From contig NZ_CP042910.1 in the NCBI RefSeq assembly GCF_008298035.1, positions 5,223,001 through 5,287,000 on the forward strand: a stretch of DNA of 64,000 nucleotides, read 5' to 3'. This DNA comes from Gimesia maris (GTDB lineage: Bacteria; Planctomycetota; Planctomycetia; Planctomycetales; Planctomycetaceae). The notes beneath the pieces were generated by a model that had not been told where the DNA came from, made no database searches, and saw only the letters and a program-made list of their open reading frames with translations. This document shows, piece by piece, positions 1 through 9,006 of the stretch (the stretch's first letter is position 1; every line of letters starts with the position of its first letter). The position numbers were made by a program, and so were the translations under genes.

Positions 1-84
1 TCAGATTATGTGGTGTACTCCCTGCGAGAACGGAATGTTCATCAGCGGTGGCGAGTTCGTCACAAAGCCAGAAAATTAACCTGA
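1..84 (+). CDS. C-terminal end of an unidentified protein (partial)
   Basis: The first 27 codons are open in frame 1 and end in TGA at 82-84. The peptide is Arg-rich and basic, ending in RHKARKLT. The gene enters from outside the window, so neither start nor family can be judged. It runs convergently to the lipoprotein gene that ends at 187, and the spacer between them carries an inverted repeat, which suits two gene ends meeting. With so few codons, an open frame by chance is possible. Confidence 0.35.
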   Translation, partial: SDYVVYSLRERNVHQRWRVRHKARKLT

Positions 85-86
85 CA

Positions 87-170
87 CAGGTTCCCGTCAC
101 CCTCAATCTCGGCGATTCGAGCACAGGCAGCCTCAGAGCCTGCTGCTGCTATTTATTCGCAGGGAACCTG
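87..170. repeat. inverted repeat between two convergent gene ends
   Basis: CAGGTTCCC at 87-95 is matched by GGGAACCTG at 162-170, a perfect 9-bp pair. A smaller hairpin, CAGGC/GCCTG, lies between the arms at about 124-144. There is no T-run, so it is not a classic intrinsic terminator, but its place between two stops suggests a transcription-end structure. Confidence 0.3.
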
Positions 171-186
171 AAGCAACGCTCACCGC

Positions 187-2040
187 TCAACTGGAACTGG
201 CTCCCCGTTTGAGCAGGACCACAATAATAGACAGCAGCAGTAAAATGATCGCCCCTCCGGCAATCATTAACAGAGTGGGGATACCCCACCATTCCGCTGC
301 GCGATCCGTCGTCTTTCGTTCTTCCAGATCCCACTCGATTTCATCTAACGTCAGGCTGGACTGCGACTGGGCGCGCTCACTGTCGGAACGTTGCTCCTGT
401 AAATCCTCAAATGTCTTTTCCGATCGGGCTCCCTGAATTTTCGAACTGAAATTGACAGGTGCAGCAGATGTATCCCGCCCCGGTTTGACTTGTGAAGTTA
501 AATCTCCTGGCACTCCAGGCAGCTTGGGCAGCATCAGTTGTGGCCCTGGCCCCGCTGACTTCTTCTGTTCCGTAACCGGTTGCTCAGCCCCTGCTTCGGG
601 ACTACTCAACCTGATTTTAGCAGGTGGTTCATCGGGCAATTCTTCCAGTTCCAGCTTCAAAGTAGGAGCTGAGGAAACTGAATCCGTTGATTTCTTCTCA
701 ATGTTTTCTACGCGTGGGTTTTCTACGCGTGGCACCCGGTTGTCTTCTTCTGGTTGAAAATCAAAAGAAGGTGGTTCCAGCGAAATGCCTCCAGAGTGAG
801 GGGTTTTCTGTTTGACTGCAGATTGACGAGGTTGGATCTGGACCTTCTGAGGCTGGGTCCCCAGATTTCGGGGAACAATCAAGGGCAATTCATCGCTGCC
901 TCCCGTCTTGGCTTTTGGTTGAATTTTCCCTGTATCTGGCTGCTCCACTGCACGACGTTTCAAGGGATGCACACGCGAAGGAGTAAACTGGAAATTGGGA
1001 ACCTGCTGACCTCGATTCGGTTTTGCATCCGGTTCTGCATGCTGCACTCGTTGTACTTCAGTCGGGGTTTCCAAGCTGATTTGCTTTTTAATCTTCTCCA
1101 GTAGCATTTGGGGAGATTCTTCTTCCAGACCAAAGGCAACATGTCCCCGGTAGCTCGATTCTAATGCCTGCGCTGCAAGAAATTCTGCATACTCATAGTT
1201 TTTCTGAGTCAGTTCACGTCGGGCTCGGTCCATAATCGAATTAATCTGAAATCTACGCATTTCCTGATTTACATCTTCAAAAGCAGGCGCGGTCTGATCC
1301 AGATCCTGATGCAGATCTTTTGCTAATTCTGTCAGTTCTGCTCTGACATTCTGCTGATTTGCCTCAGCCAGAAGTCGGTCGACTTCTTTCGCACTCGAGA
1401 GCGAATCCGTGAGATCTGGTTTTTCCTCGACCTTCGCTGCGACGGATGCCCCCGAGGCCAGATCATTCACTGCTGTAGTTTCCACAGGAGACTTATTTGA
1501 AATATGTTGTATTCCCGTAGTGATTCCCTGGGAGATCGAACTGGACGCCTGCCTGACGCGTTCCGTATTCTGATCAAATTTTTTAGCGATTTGAGCAGGA
1601 TAACGCTTCGCCGATGCAATCAAAGACTTTGATCGCCAGCTTTCAGAAACTTCGATGGCAGGTTTTTTGACTGGTTCCTGCAAGCGCTGCGATGATGATT
1701 TCGGTTCACCCTGCGACGTCTGTACTGTAGAAGTTGCCTGCGATGCCAGTTCTATTGGGGAGGAATCTTCGAACTCATCGACTGGGTATGTACCACTGAT
1801 TTTAACCTTAGCTGGTACTTCTTCTTTCGATTTATCTGCCTTTTGAGCAAAATAATTAAAGCTGCTGCTGGTTTTTGATGCGACCAGCGGTCCGGCTGGT
1901 TTCTCTTTATTCTGTGAAATCATCTCTGCTGATTGACTCAGGCAACCTGCGCTGAGGCAGCTCAGGAGAACCAGAGATAAATATACCGTTGGCAGACTTC
2001 GTTTTAGTAGGCCGATCTTCACAACGACAAATCCTGTCAT
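187..2040 (-). CDS. large lipoprotein with C-terminal membrane anchor, unknown function
   Basis: 617 residues, family not recognised. The N-terminus has a hydrophobic stretch ending in a lipobox (LSAGC, Cys about residue 33), so it should be lipidated after export. The middle (about 40-560) is hydrophilic, rich in Glu, Lys, Ser, Pro and Gln and probably largely disordered, with a helical segment around 215-325. A tandem PRVEN-PRVEN repeat corresponds to a duplicated 14-bp unit near 707-735. The last 35 residues form a Trp-initiated transmembrane helix followed by KRGASSS. A lipid anchor at one end and a helix at the other is unusual and suggests a linker or scaffold along or between envelope layers (inference). 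The ATG at 2040 has no clear ribosome site; an in-frame GTG at 2022 is an alternative start. Confidence 0.7.
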   Translation of the reverse strand: MTGFVVVKIGLLKRSLPTVYLSLVLLSCLSAGCLSQSAEMISQNKEKPAGPLVASKTSSSFNYFAQKADKSKEEVPAKVKISGTYPVDEFEDSSPIELASQATSTVQTSQGEPKSSSQRLQEPVKKPAIEVSESWRSKSLIASAKRYPAQIAKKFDQNTERVRQASSSISQGITTGIQHISNKSPVETTAVNDLASGASVAAKVEEKPDLTDSLSSAKEVDRLLAEANQQNVRAELTELAKDLHQDLDQTAPAFEDVNQEMRRFQINSIMDRARRELTQKNYEYAEFLAAQALESSYRGHVAFGLEEESPQMLLEKIKKQISLETPTEVQRVQHAEPDAKPNRGQQVPNFQFTPSRVHPLKRRAVEQPDTGKIQPKAKTGGSDELPLIVPRNLGTQPQKVQIQPRQSAVKQKTPHSGGISLEPPSFDFQPEEDNRVPRVENPRVENIEKKSTDSVSSAPTLKLELEELPDEPPAKIRLSSPEAGAEQPVTEQKKSAGPGPQLMLPKLPGVPGDLTSQVKPGRDTSAAPVNFSSKIQGARSEKTFEDLQEQRSDSERAQSQSSLTLDEIEWDLEERKTTDRAAEWWGIPTLLMIAGGAIILLLLSIIVVLLKRGASSS

Positions 2041-2132
2041 CTGCTCGCAGAGATCTGGACGGGGGCCGATCTTCTGCCTGGGTCGCGGGTAGTAACCTCA
2101 ATGGGGAGTTGAGGTTCTGGGAAGCTGATTCA

Positions 2133-2154
2133 TCGAGCGCGCAACAGCGCTCGA
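2133..2154. other. perfect 8-bp hairpin downstream of nfo
   Basis: TCGAGCGC (2133-2140) and GCGCTCGA (2147-2154) flank a 6-base loop. A second small palindrome, GCGATT/AATCGC, lies at 2184-2197. Both are in the 200-bp spacer after the endonuclease IV stop (minus strand). Without a T-run, a terminator role is only possible. Confidence 0.35.
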
Positions 2155-2240
2155 CTAATTGCCTGTTACCCTATATCGACTGGGCGATTTTAATCGCATG
2201 AGAGGGTATTTTGGATTTTACCAGTCTTTTCAGAAATCGT

Positions 2241-3098
2241 TCAGCCTTTGCACAGCGAACGCAGTGTCTGCATGTTGATCTGATCCAGAGGCACCCCATC
2301 TTCTTCATCCTTAGGGGTTTCCAGATACATCGGACGGTCCTGAAATACGGGGTCATTCAACAGATGACGGAACGGTTCCAGCCCCAGGCAGCCACGACCT
2401 ATATTCTCGTGGCGGTCCTTGCGACTGCCGAATTCGCACTTACTGTCATTCAAATGGAAGGCACAGATGCGATCAAAGCCAATGACCTGGTCCAGTTCAG
2501 ACATGGTCGCCTTATATTCCGACTTCTTGATCAGCGGATATCCGGCAGCAAAGATATGGCAGGTATCCACACAAATCCCCAGTCGCCCGCCATCTTGAAC
2601 CTGATTCAGCAAGTAGGCCAGTTGTTCAAAGCGAAACCCCAGATTGGATCCCTGGCCGGCTGTCGTTTCCAGCCAGATTTGCGTTTGAAATCCTTCTGTC
2701 TCCTGATGAATTCGATCAATGGCAGCCACGATCCGATCGAGCCCCTCTTCCTCACTCGACGTCACAAAACTGCCCGGATGCATCACTGCACCTTCCAGCC
2801 CGAGCGCCTCGGCACGCTGTAGTTCCACGACAACGGCATCAATTGACTTATTCCAGAGTTCTTCTTTGGGACTCGCCAGATTGATCAGGTAACTCATATG
2901 AGAACACGGTCGCCCTACCCCGGTCGACTCCAGATGTTCGCGAAACAGATTGATATCCTTATCTGTCAGTGGCTTGGCCCGCCATTGATTATTATTCTTG
3001 GTAAAGATCTGCACACAGTCCATTTCAAATTCAGCTGCCGTATCGACGGCTTTATAGTATCCACCAGCGATCGACTGATGTGCTCCCAGTAAAGGCAT
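2241..3098 (-). CDS. nfo: deoxyribonuclease IV (AP endonuclease family 2)
   Basis: 285 residues, the normal length for endonuclease IV. The protein begins LLGAHQSIAGGYYKAV and carries the family's metal-ligand blocks: the GAH start, a QIFTKNNNQW segment, LEGAVMHPGS, LETTAGQGSNLG, GICVDTCHIFAAGY, FHLNDSKCEFGSRKDRHENIG and LETPKDEEDG near the end. The family is a TIM-barrel enzyme with three zinc ions that cuts DNA 5' to abasic sites in base-excision repair. The ATG at 3098 has GGAAA upstream. It is divergent from the sulfatase at 3337, with a 238-bp shared promoter region. Confidence 0.96.
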   Translation of the reverse strand: MPLLGAHQSIAGGYYKAVDTAAEFEMDCVQIFTKNNNQWRAKPLTDKDINLFREHLESTGVGRPCSHMSYLINLASPKEELWNKSIDAVVVELQRAEALGLEGAVMHPGSFVTSSEEEGLDRIVAAIDRIHQETEGFQTQIWLETTAGQGSNLGFRFEQLAYLLNQVQDGGRLGICVDTCHIFAAGYPLIKKSEYKATMSELDQVIGFDRICAFHLNDSKCEFGSRKDRHENIGRGCLGLEPFRHLLNDPVFQDRPMYLETPKDEEDGVPLDQINMQTLRSLCKG

Positions 3099-3336
3099 GT
3101 TTCATTTCCAGTAAAGATTGATTCATTTCAGATTGTGTTCACAGAACTTCGCTCAATAAAATCAGTATAAACACTCCTGCCGGACCGCTCCAGTCTCAGA
3201 CCGGAACACTCTCCTTTACCATCAATCGTTTCCACTCGAATCAACTGAAATTGATGGGAAAAGTTCTAACTCCTTATTACAATTGATAACGCGAAGTAAG
3301 CCCTCAGTTTTTTGTTCGATCAATGTGGGAACGAAG

Positions 3337-4755
3337 ATGAAATTACTCTCTGTGCTCGCCCTGTTCTGTAGCCTCACCTTCTTTTTGAACTCTTTATCAG
3401 CAGCCGAACAACCAAATATCATTGTGTTACTGGCCGACGACCTCGGCTATGGCGAACTCGGCTGCCAGGGAAACCCACAAATCCCGACACCCCATATCGA
3501 CTCACTTGCCAGTCATGGCATTCGTTTTACACAGGCTTATGTGACCGCGCCGAATTGCAGTCCTTCGCGCGCAGGGTTGTTAACAGGGAGAATCCCAACC
3601 CGGTTTGGTTATGAGTTCAATCCCATCGGTGCCCGCAATGAAGATTCAGGGACCGGACTCCCCCCTGATGAACAGACCATCGCAGAACGACTCCACGATC
3701 AGGGCTATACCACCTGCCTGATCGGAAAATGGCACCTGGGAGGCACAGCCGACTATCACCCCTTTCGACACGGCTTTGACGAATTTTTCGGCTTCATGCA
3801 TGAAGGTCATTACTTTGTCCCCCCTCCTTACCATGGAGTCACTACCATGCTGCGCCGCAAAACGCTCCCCGGAAGACAAAAAGGACGCTGGATCAGTGAG
3901 AACCTGATCTATTCGACCCATATGGGATACGACGAACCTGACTACGACGCCAATAACCCCATAATTCGAGGCGGACAACCTGTGAATGAAACAGAATATC
4001 TGACCGATGCGTTCACACGGGAAGCGGTCAGTTTTATCAATCGCCATCAGGATAAACCTTTTTTTCTGTACCTCGCTTACAATGCCGTCCACAGCCCGCT
4101 GCAGGGAAAAAAGAAAGACATACAGCATTTCACACAGATCGAAGACATCCATCGACAGATCTTCGCAGCCATGCTCTCTTCCATGGATCAAAGTATCGGG
4201 AAGATTCTCAAACAGGTTCAGCAGTCAGGCCTGGATGAAAAAACACTCATCGTCTTCCTCAGCGACAACGGTGGTCCCACCCGCGAACTGACTTCCAGTA
4301 ATCTCCCTCTGCGTGGTGAAAAAGGGAGCATGTATGAAGGGGGCTTACGCGTCCCGTTTCTGATGCGCTGGACAGGCACACTCGCGCCAAAACAGACTAT
4401 TGATGTCCCTGTCAGCAGTCTGGATATTTTCCCAACCTCCGTGGCACTTGCCGGTGCCTCCCTCCCTCAGAATTTGGATGGCCGCAACTTACTTCCCCTC
4501 CTGCTGCAACAGAAAACGGAGTTACCAGTCGCTGATTTTTTCTGGCGACAGGGACGCAAAGCCGCACTCCGCAGCGGTGACTGGAAAATCGTCCAGATGC
4601 GGGGAACACGCGAGAAACCAGTCTGGGAGCTTTACAACCTCGCCAATGATAAGAGCGAAACGATTGATCTCGCTACAGAACAGTCTGAGAAGCGAATGGA
4701 ATTACAAACGCGCTGGAACGAACTGAATGCCCAGATGAAGCCAGCTCTTTTCTAA
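3337..4755 (+). CDS. secreted sulfatase (arylsulfatase type)
   Basis: 472 residues from the ATG at 3337. The open frame extends to a TTG at 3283, but the signal peptide (MKLLSVLALFCSL... ending in SAAEQ) begins at 3337. The metal-binding start IIVLLADDLGYGE and the formylglycine motif C-S-P-S-R (Cys74) are intact, so an anaerobic sulfatase-maturing enzyme or FGE should convert the Cys. IGKWHLGG, FLYLAYNAVHSPLQ and FLSDNGGP supply further family residues. Expected role: hydrolysis of sulfate esters on a polysaccharide or small molecule outside the cytoplasm; the substrate cannot be told from sequence. The next gene is another sulfatase, convergent and not co-transcribed. Confidence 0.93.
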   Translation: MKLLSVLALFCSLTFFLNSLSAAEQPNIIVLLADDLGYGELGCQGNPQIPTPHIDSLASHGIRFTQAYVTAPNCSPSRAGLLTGRIPTRFGYEFNPIGARNEDSGTGLPPDEQTIAERLHDQGYTTCLIGKWHLGGTADYHPFRHGFDEFFGFMHEGHYFVPPPYHGVTTMLRRKTLPGRQKGRWISENLIYSTHMGYDEPDYDANNPIIRGGQPVNETEYLTDAFTREAVSFINRHQDKPFFLYLAYNAVHSPLQGKKKDIQHFTQIEDIHRQIFAAMLSSMDQSIGKILKQVQQSGLDEKTLIVFLSDNGGPTRELTSSNLPLRGEKGSMYEGGLRVPFLMRWTGTLAPKQTIDVPVSSLDIFPTSVALAGASLPQNLDGRNLLPLLLQQKTELPVADFFWRQGRKAALRSGDWKIVQMRGTREKPVWELYNLANDKSETIDLATEQSEKRMELQTRWNELNAQMKPALF

Positions 4756-4955
4756 GCGTCTTCTCAAAATCAATAAATGGTCTCCGACTTCCTCTTTTGA
4801 GCCTCTTTCGTTTCCCCCGCTGCAGTAAAAGTTAATGCCAGACCAGGGACTATAAAAAGCAGGAGATAAAATCGGAGCGTGGCTTTGATGCAATGCATTT
4901 TTTTTGATCCTTGTGTCAAAATACCTGCTTGATCAGCGAAAATGACACTTCAGTT

Positions 4956-6509
4956 CTACTGATCCACAGTCTGAAGTTCAGGACGACTCCCCTTCGACGT
5001 TATGATTTGATTCAAACGCTGCTTCAGACGCTCGGTCACTTCAGGATACTCTGCTGCGACATCTGTCTGTTCTGCGGGATCATCTTCCAGATGGAACAGT
5101 TGAAACTGGGGCACGATCGTGTTTTCCAGCTGTTGTTCAACCACTACATTTCTCGCGGTCTTTTTGTCATAACGATGCAGTTTCCAGTCTCCAGCTCGTA
5201 ACGCATAGGTTCCGTTGTTTCCGTTATTCTGCTGCACGAGTTCTGTTCGCCCCGGGGAGTCTGCTTTACCCAACAGGGCCTCTAGAATATTAAAACTATC
5301 CCGACAACTCTCGGAGGAAATTTTTTGGTCCGCCAATGCAGCCAGACTCGCAGGTAAATCAATCGTGGAGACCATCTGATCGCTCACGCCCGGTTTAATG
5401 TGGCCCTTCCAGCGGGTAATGAACGGCGTGCGTGTCCCCCCTTCATAGACGCTGTACTTGCCACCGGAATAAGGTCCTGCTGCGCGATGAGTGCCGATCT
5501 TTTCGATCGCTCCATCTTTATATCCATCATCGAGAACCGGTCCATTGTCGGAACAGAACACAACCAGCGTGTTTTCGGACAGCTGCAATCGATCCAGCGT
5601 TTTCATTAATTCACCCACGCACCAGTCAAGCTGTATGATGGAATCGCCGCGAAAACCAAGTCGCGTCTTTCCCTGAAAACGTTCATGAGGCATCCGTGGA
5701 ACATGAATGTCGTGCGATGCAAAAAACAGAAAGAATGGGTGGTCCTGGTTCTGTTCGATAAACTCGACTGATTTCTCAACCCATTTGTCAGCCAGATCTT
5801 CGTCGCGAAAACGGGACGCATGACCTCCGGTATAATAACCTATACGACTGATGCCGTTATGAATGGTCGAATTATGCCCGTGCGACCAGTCCATCTTCAG
5901 AGACTCTCGATGCGTCAGCCCGGTCGGATGATCGGCGTTCGGTTTTTTGCTCCCCACCCATAAGGGATCAGCAGGATCAAGGTTGAGTACTCGATGATCT
6001 TTGACATAGACCTGAGGCACCCGATCATTGGTCGTCGGCAACAAAAAGCAGGTATCAAAACCGATTTCCAGTGGCCCCGGTTTCAATTGACCATTCCAGT
6101 CAGGACCATTGGCATTCCCCAGTCCCAGGTGCCATTTACCGATCACGGCAGTTGTATAACCAGCACGTTTGAGAATGGATGCGACCGTTTCCGTTCCCGG
6201 CTTAATAATGGCAGGCGCATTGGGAGGCGCGATCCCTGTCCGTTCCCCACGAAAAGCATAGGTTCCTGTGAGAAAGGAGTAGCGTGTGGGAGTACAGGTC
6301 GAAGCAGAACAGTAACCACTGGTAAACCGCAGCCCCTCAGTCGCCAGACGATCAATGTGAGGCGTTGAAAGTGCGGTGGCACCATAACAGGAAACATCAC
6401 CAAACCCCAGGTCATCCGCCATGATTACAATGATATTCGGTTTCGCAGCAGAGAGTTCTGTAGCGACCAGGGTTAACAGCACAGTCAGAATCAAAGCGAG
6501 TCGCAGCAT
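4956..6509 (-). CDS. secreted sulfatase (arylsulfatase type)
   Basis: 517 residues. A cleavable signal peptide (about 1-22, ending ELSAAKP) precedes IIVIMADDLGFGDVSCYG, the first metal-binding block. The formylglycine motif is C-T-P-T-R (Cys72), followed by YSFLTGTYAFRG. IGKWHLGLG, FASHDIHVPRMPH and VFCSDNGPVLDDGY are the other catalytic-region blocks, and a C-terminal subdomain ends the protein. The CTPTR variant and larger inserts separate it from the 3337 enzyme, so the two probably act on different sulfated substrates (inference). Its stop faces the 3337 gene's stop across 200 bp. Confidence 0.93.
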   Translation of the reverse strand: MLRLALILTVLLTLVATELSAAKPNIIVIMADDLGFGDVSCYGATALSTPHIDRLATEGLRFTSGYCSASTCTPTRYSFLTGTYAFRGERTGIAPPNAPAIIKPGTETVASILKRAGYTTAVIGKWHLGLGNANGPDWNGQLKPGPLEIGFDTCFLLPTTNDRVPQVYVKDHRVLNLDPADPLWVGSKKPNADHPTGLTHRESLKMDWSHGHNSTIHNGISRIGYYTGGHASRFRDEDLADKWVEKSVEFIEQNQDHPFFLFFASHDIHVPRMPHERFQGKTRLGFRGDSIIQLDWCVGELMKTLDRLQLSENTLVVFCSDNGPVLDDGYKDGAIEKIGTHRAAGPYSGGKYSVYEGGTRTPFITRWKGHIKPGVSDQMVSTIDLPASLAALADQKISSESCRDSFNILEALLGKADSPGRTELVQQNNGNNGTYALRAGDWKLHRYDKKTARNVVVEQQLENTIVPQFQLFHLEDDPAEQTDVAAEYPEVTERLKQRLNQIITSKGSRPELQTVDQ

Positions 6510-6611
6510 TTCTATTCCCTCTGATATGTCGTTTCGGAAGATGCTCGTAGTGTGATTAAAATCGAAACTACAATATACCAGTAGAAATCGAAGTCTGCGA
6601 GGCTGTCTGGA

Positions 6612-7316
6612 TCACAACTTGCGTCCGACATACATCAGCTTGCCATAGCCAATTATCTGTTGCTCTTGCTGAAATATGTTGTTCAACAGGCTGAGTATTT
6701 CGACAGGCTGACTTAACCATCGTTCATAGGTGGTTCTTTCCTGCTCAGTCATGATGGCAAACGCATCCAGTTTAGCCCAGAGTTTTCTGAAGAGACGGAT
6801 TTCACTGACTGTGTGCACGAATTTCAAAAAGGGAGTCTGCCAGGGCTCTACAATGACAACGCGGCCGCCTGGACGAAGAACACGATGCATCTCCTGCAAG
6901 GTTTTTTTCAGATCATCTGGAAGTACGGATAGATGATGCAGCCCTCCCTGCACGATCAACACATCGCGACTGCCGTCTTCAAATTTCAAATCCCTGCAAT
7001 CAGCAACATATAGTTGAGCCGTTCCCTGATACTGCTGCAATAAACAGGGAGACAAGTCGACTCCTGCCAGTGAATGAAATCCCAACTTCTCCAGAGCATT
7101 CAATCCTGTTCCCTGACCGCAAAACAGTTCAACGACTTTCAGGTTTTTCTCCCACTGGGCTACCCCCATGTAGTGCAGTCTCTTCAGAAATTTGTTGAGT
7201 TCCTGTTGGGGAGTCTCAAAACGTCGGTAAGCGGCTTCCCAGATTTCATCGCAACATTCACTGCCGGGATGCCAGTACTCAATCTGCGAGGTGTTTAGGT
7301 TCTGTTGCGTCTGCAT
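6612..7316 (-). CDS. class I SAM-dependent methyltransferase
   Basis: 234 residues from the ATG at 7316, chosen because AAGAGA lies five to six bases upstream; the open frame reaches a TTG at 7418 without a good ribosome site. Motif I is VVELFCGQGTGL, the acidic loop is AGVDLSP, and the post-I and IV region is DCRDLKF...DVLIVQGGLHHLS, followed by VLRPGGRVVIVEP. This is the Methyltransf_11 type, usually acting on small molecules or lipids. It sits 130 bp downstream of the glycosyltransferase at 7446-8732 on the same strand, so a role in the same glycan or lipid pathway is plausible but unproven. Confidence 0.85.
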   Translation of the reverse strand: MQTQQNLNTSQIEYWHPGSECCDEIWEAAYRRFETPQQELNKFLKRLHYMGVAQWEKNLKVVELFCGQGTGLNALEKLGFHSLAGVDLSPCLLQQYQGTAQLYVADCRDLKFEDGSRDVLIVQGGLHHLSVLPDDLKKTLQEMHRVLRPGGRVVIVEPWQTPFLKFVHTVSEIRLFRKLWAKLDAFAIMTEQERTTYERWLSQPVEILSLLNNIFQQEQQIIGYGKLMYVGRKL

Positions 7317-7445
7317 AGTTCTCTTATCTGCCTGAAAATCAGATTCAAAGCGATTGGGGGTGGACTGTTCCGGTACCAGTCCCGAAATGTAAACTTGAAA
7401 GTTTAAATTGCACTGCAATTTACTTCATGGTAACAGCCTGCTAAA

Positions 7446-8732
7446 TCACTTCATTACCCGGGAATCTGGTTCTACAACATACAGGTCATTTTCCAGACTC
7501 GATTCACCGATATTAATTCTTTCAACTTGATTCAATTTATAGCTCTTCTTTTCGAGAGAAGTTTGCTCATAACTCCAGATTTCCACTACTTTCATCAATA
7601 CCACAAAGATCGATATCTGTAGAACAGAAAATAACGTGAAGGCACCGGCAATGACTCGGGACCAGTGCAATGTTATTTTTCCAGTCGAAATAAATTCAAC
7701 TATCCCCGGCCACAAAAAACCGAGACCAAGGAAGGTAAGAAATCCTGCAATGACAACCAGAGGTTTTCCTGTAAACAGGCTGGATATGTTTGAAGACCAG
7801 AAACCAACGAAATCTTCCCGCCTTGAGCTCATACAAGCCATTCGAGTAGATAGCGCTGAAGCCAACAGCAACGCCATTCCAATTGACCCGAGAAACTGAC
7901 AGACCACAAATCGGTAGATCATCCACTCTTCCAGCCGATGATTCTGAAAGTAAAATTCAGTCGGATAAGCTGCCAGAATCAGAATCATCAGCATGCAGAT
8001 AGTGAATCCTGACAAAAATATTTTTTCAGGTCGGTAACAGAGGACTCCTTCCCCAATAGCTTTAAGAAACTGAATCCCATCTCTCAGCGCACTCAGCTTA
8101 CTTTCGCCAATACGTTCTTCATACTTCATGGGGATTTCGATAATTCGCAAATGATTCATCAATGCCCGGGCACTCATGGCTGGTGTAAAGTGCAGACCAT
8201 CAGGTAATGGATACAGGTGTTTGAGTGCATTCCGACGAACAACTCGCATTCCGCTGGCAGTATCTGTTACTTTTCGACCACAGAGCAGGCCCATTAAAAA
8301 CGCAAACCCACGATTCCCGGCTCTGCGGATCACTGGCATTTGTGAGTCAGCTCCCAGACGGGAACCCAGCGTTACATCCGCGTTTTCAACAATTGCCGTC
8401 TCGCAGAGAGCGGCAAAGAAACGGGGATCACAGGTCCCGTCAGCATCCAGAAAACCGACATAATCGCCACGACCGCGCCTCCATCCTTCCTTGATCGCGG
8501 CCCCATAACCCCGGTTTTTTTCAAACACAATGACGGTAATATCTTCAAAACTCTGTGCAATCTCAGCAGTCTGATCTGTGGAACCATCACTCACGACAAT
8601 AATCTCAATACCATCGAGTTCAGCCTGATGCGAAATCTCTTCACGGGCATCCAGACATCGCCTGATAGTTCCACCAATGGCATCTTCTTCATTCAATGCA
8701 GGAATGACAATCGTAAGCCATTTTGACTCCAT
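7446..8732 (-). CDS. membrane-bound family 2 glycosyltransferase (dolichol-P-mannose synthase type)
   Basis: 428 residues from the ATG at 8732 (MESKWLTIVIPALNEE); an upstream TTG at 8771 adds 13 unlikely residues. The N-terminal GT-A domain (about 1-230) shows IPALNEEDAIGGT, VVSDGSTDQTAE and FLDADGTCDP, with DAD as the metal site, and SRLGADSQMP later. The C-terminal third holds about four transmembrane segments. Members transfer a sugar from a nucleotide donor to a polyprenyl phosphate or build polysaccharide precursors at the inner membrane. The divergent neighbour at 9007 is a GT-C-like membrane protein that would use such a lipid-linked sugar, so the two may cooperate (inference). Confidence 0.9.
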   Translation of the reverse strand: MESKWLTIVIPALNEEDAIGGTIRRCLDAREEISHQAELDGIEIIVVSDGSTDQTAEIAQSFEDITVIVFEKNRGYGAAIKEGWRRGRGDYVGFLDADGTCDPRFFAALCETAIVENADVTLGSRLGADSQMPVIRRAGNRGFAFLMGLLCGRKVTDTASGMRVVRRNALKHLYPLPDGLHFTPAMSARALMNHLRIIEIPMKYEERIGESKLSALRDGIQFLKAIGEGVLCYRPEKIFLSGFTICMLMILILAAYPTEFYFQNHRLEEWMIYRFVVCQFLGSIGMALLLASALSTRMACMSSRREDFVGFWSSNISSLFTGKPLVVIAGFLTFLGLGFLWPGIVEFISTGKITLHWSRVIAGAFTLFSVLQISIFVVLMKVVEIWSYEQTSLEKKSYKLNQVERINIGESSLENDLYVVEPDSRVMK

Positions 8733-9006
8733 AACTTGCAGCCCATTTACTCTTGTAAGGATCTGATGCAAGTCACTATTTCAAGCGACTGTTCAGAAAA
8801 TTTATATGCTGATAAAAAAACTTGATTCCGACCTGGCAACCTATACATAATAAAACAGACTAGGGGGGGTGGTCAATAAAATTCACTCCCGATCACAACC
8901 CTCTACCAGCTCTACAGTACCTTTCAAATTCCCCCTTGAGAGTCTGAGCGGCATTTACTCTCCAACCATTTGATTACTTTTTTCAACTGAATCTGGTCTG
9001 TAACTG

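Noticed and set aside
2211-2822. 203-codon plus-strand frame
   Set aside because: Shadow of endonuclease IV on the opposite strand; the conserved protein is clearly on the minus strand.
3646-4191. 181-codon minus-strand frame
   Set aside because: Antisense shadow of the sulfatase, with no own family.
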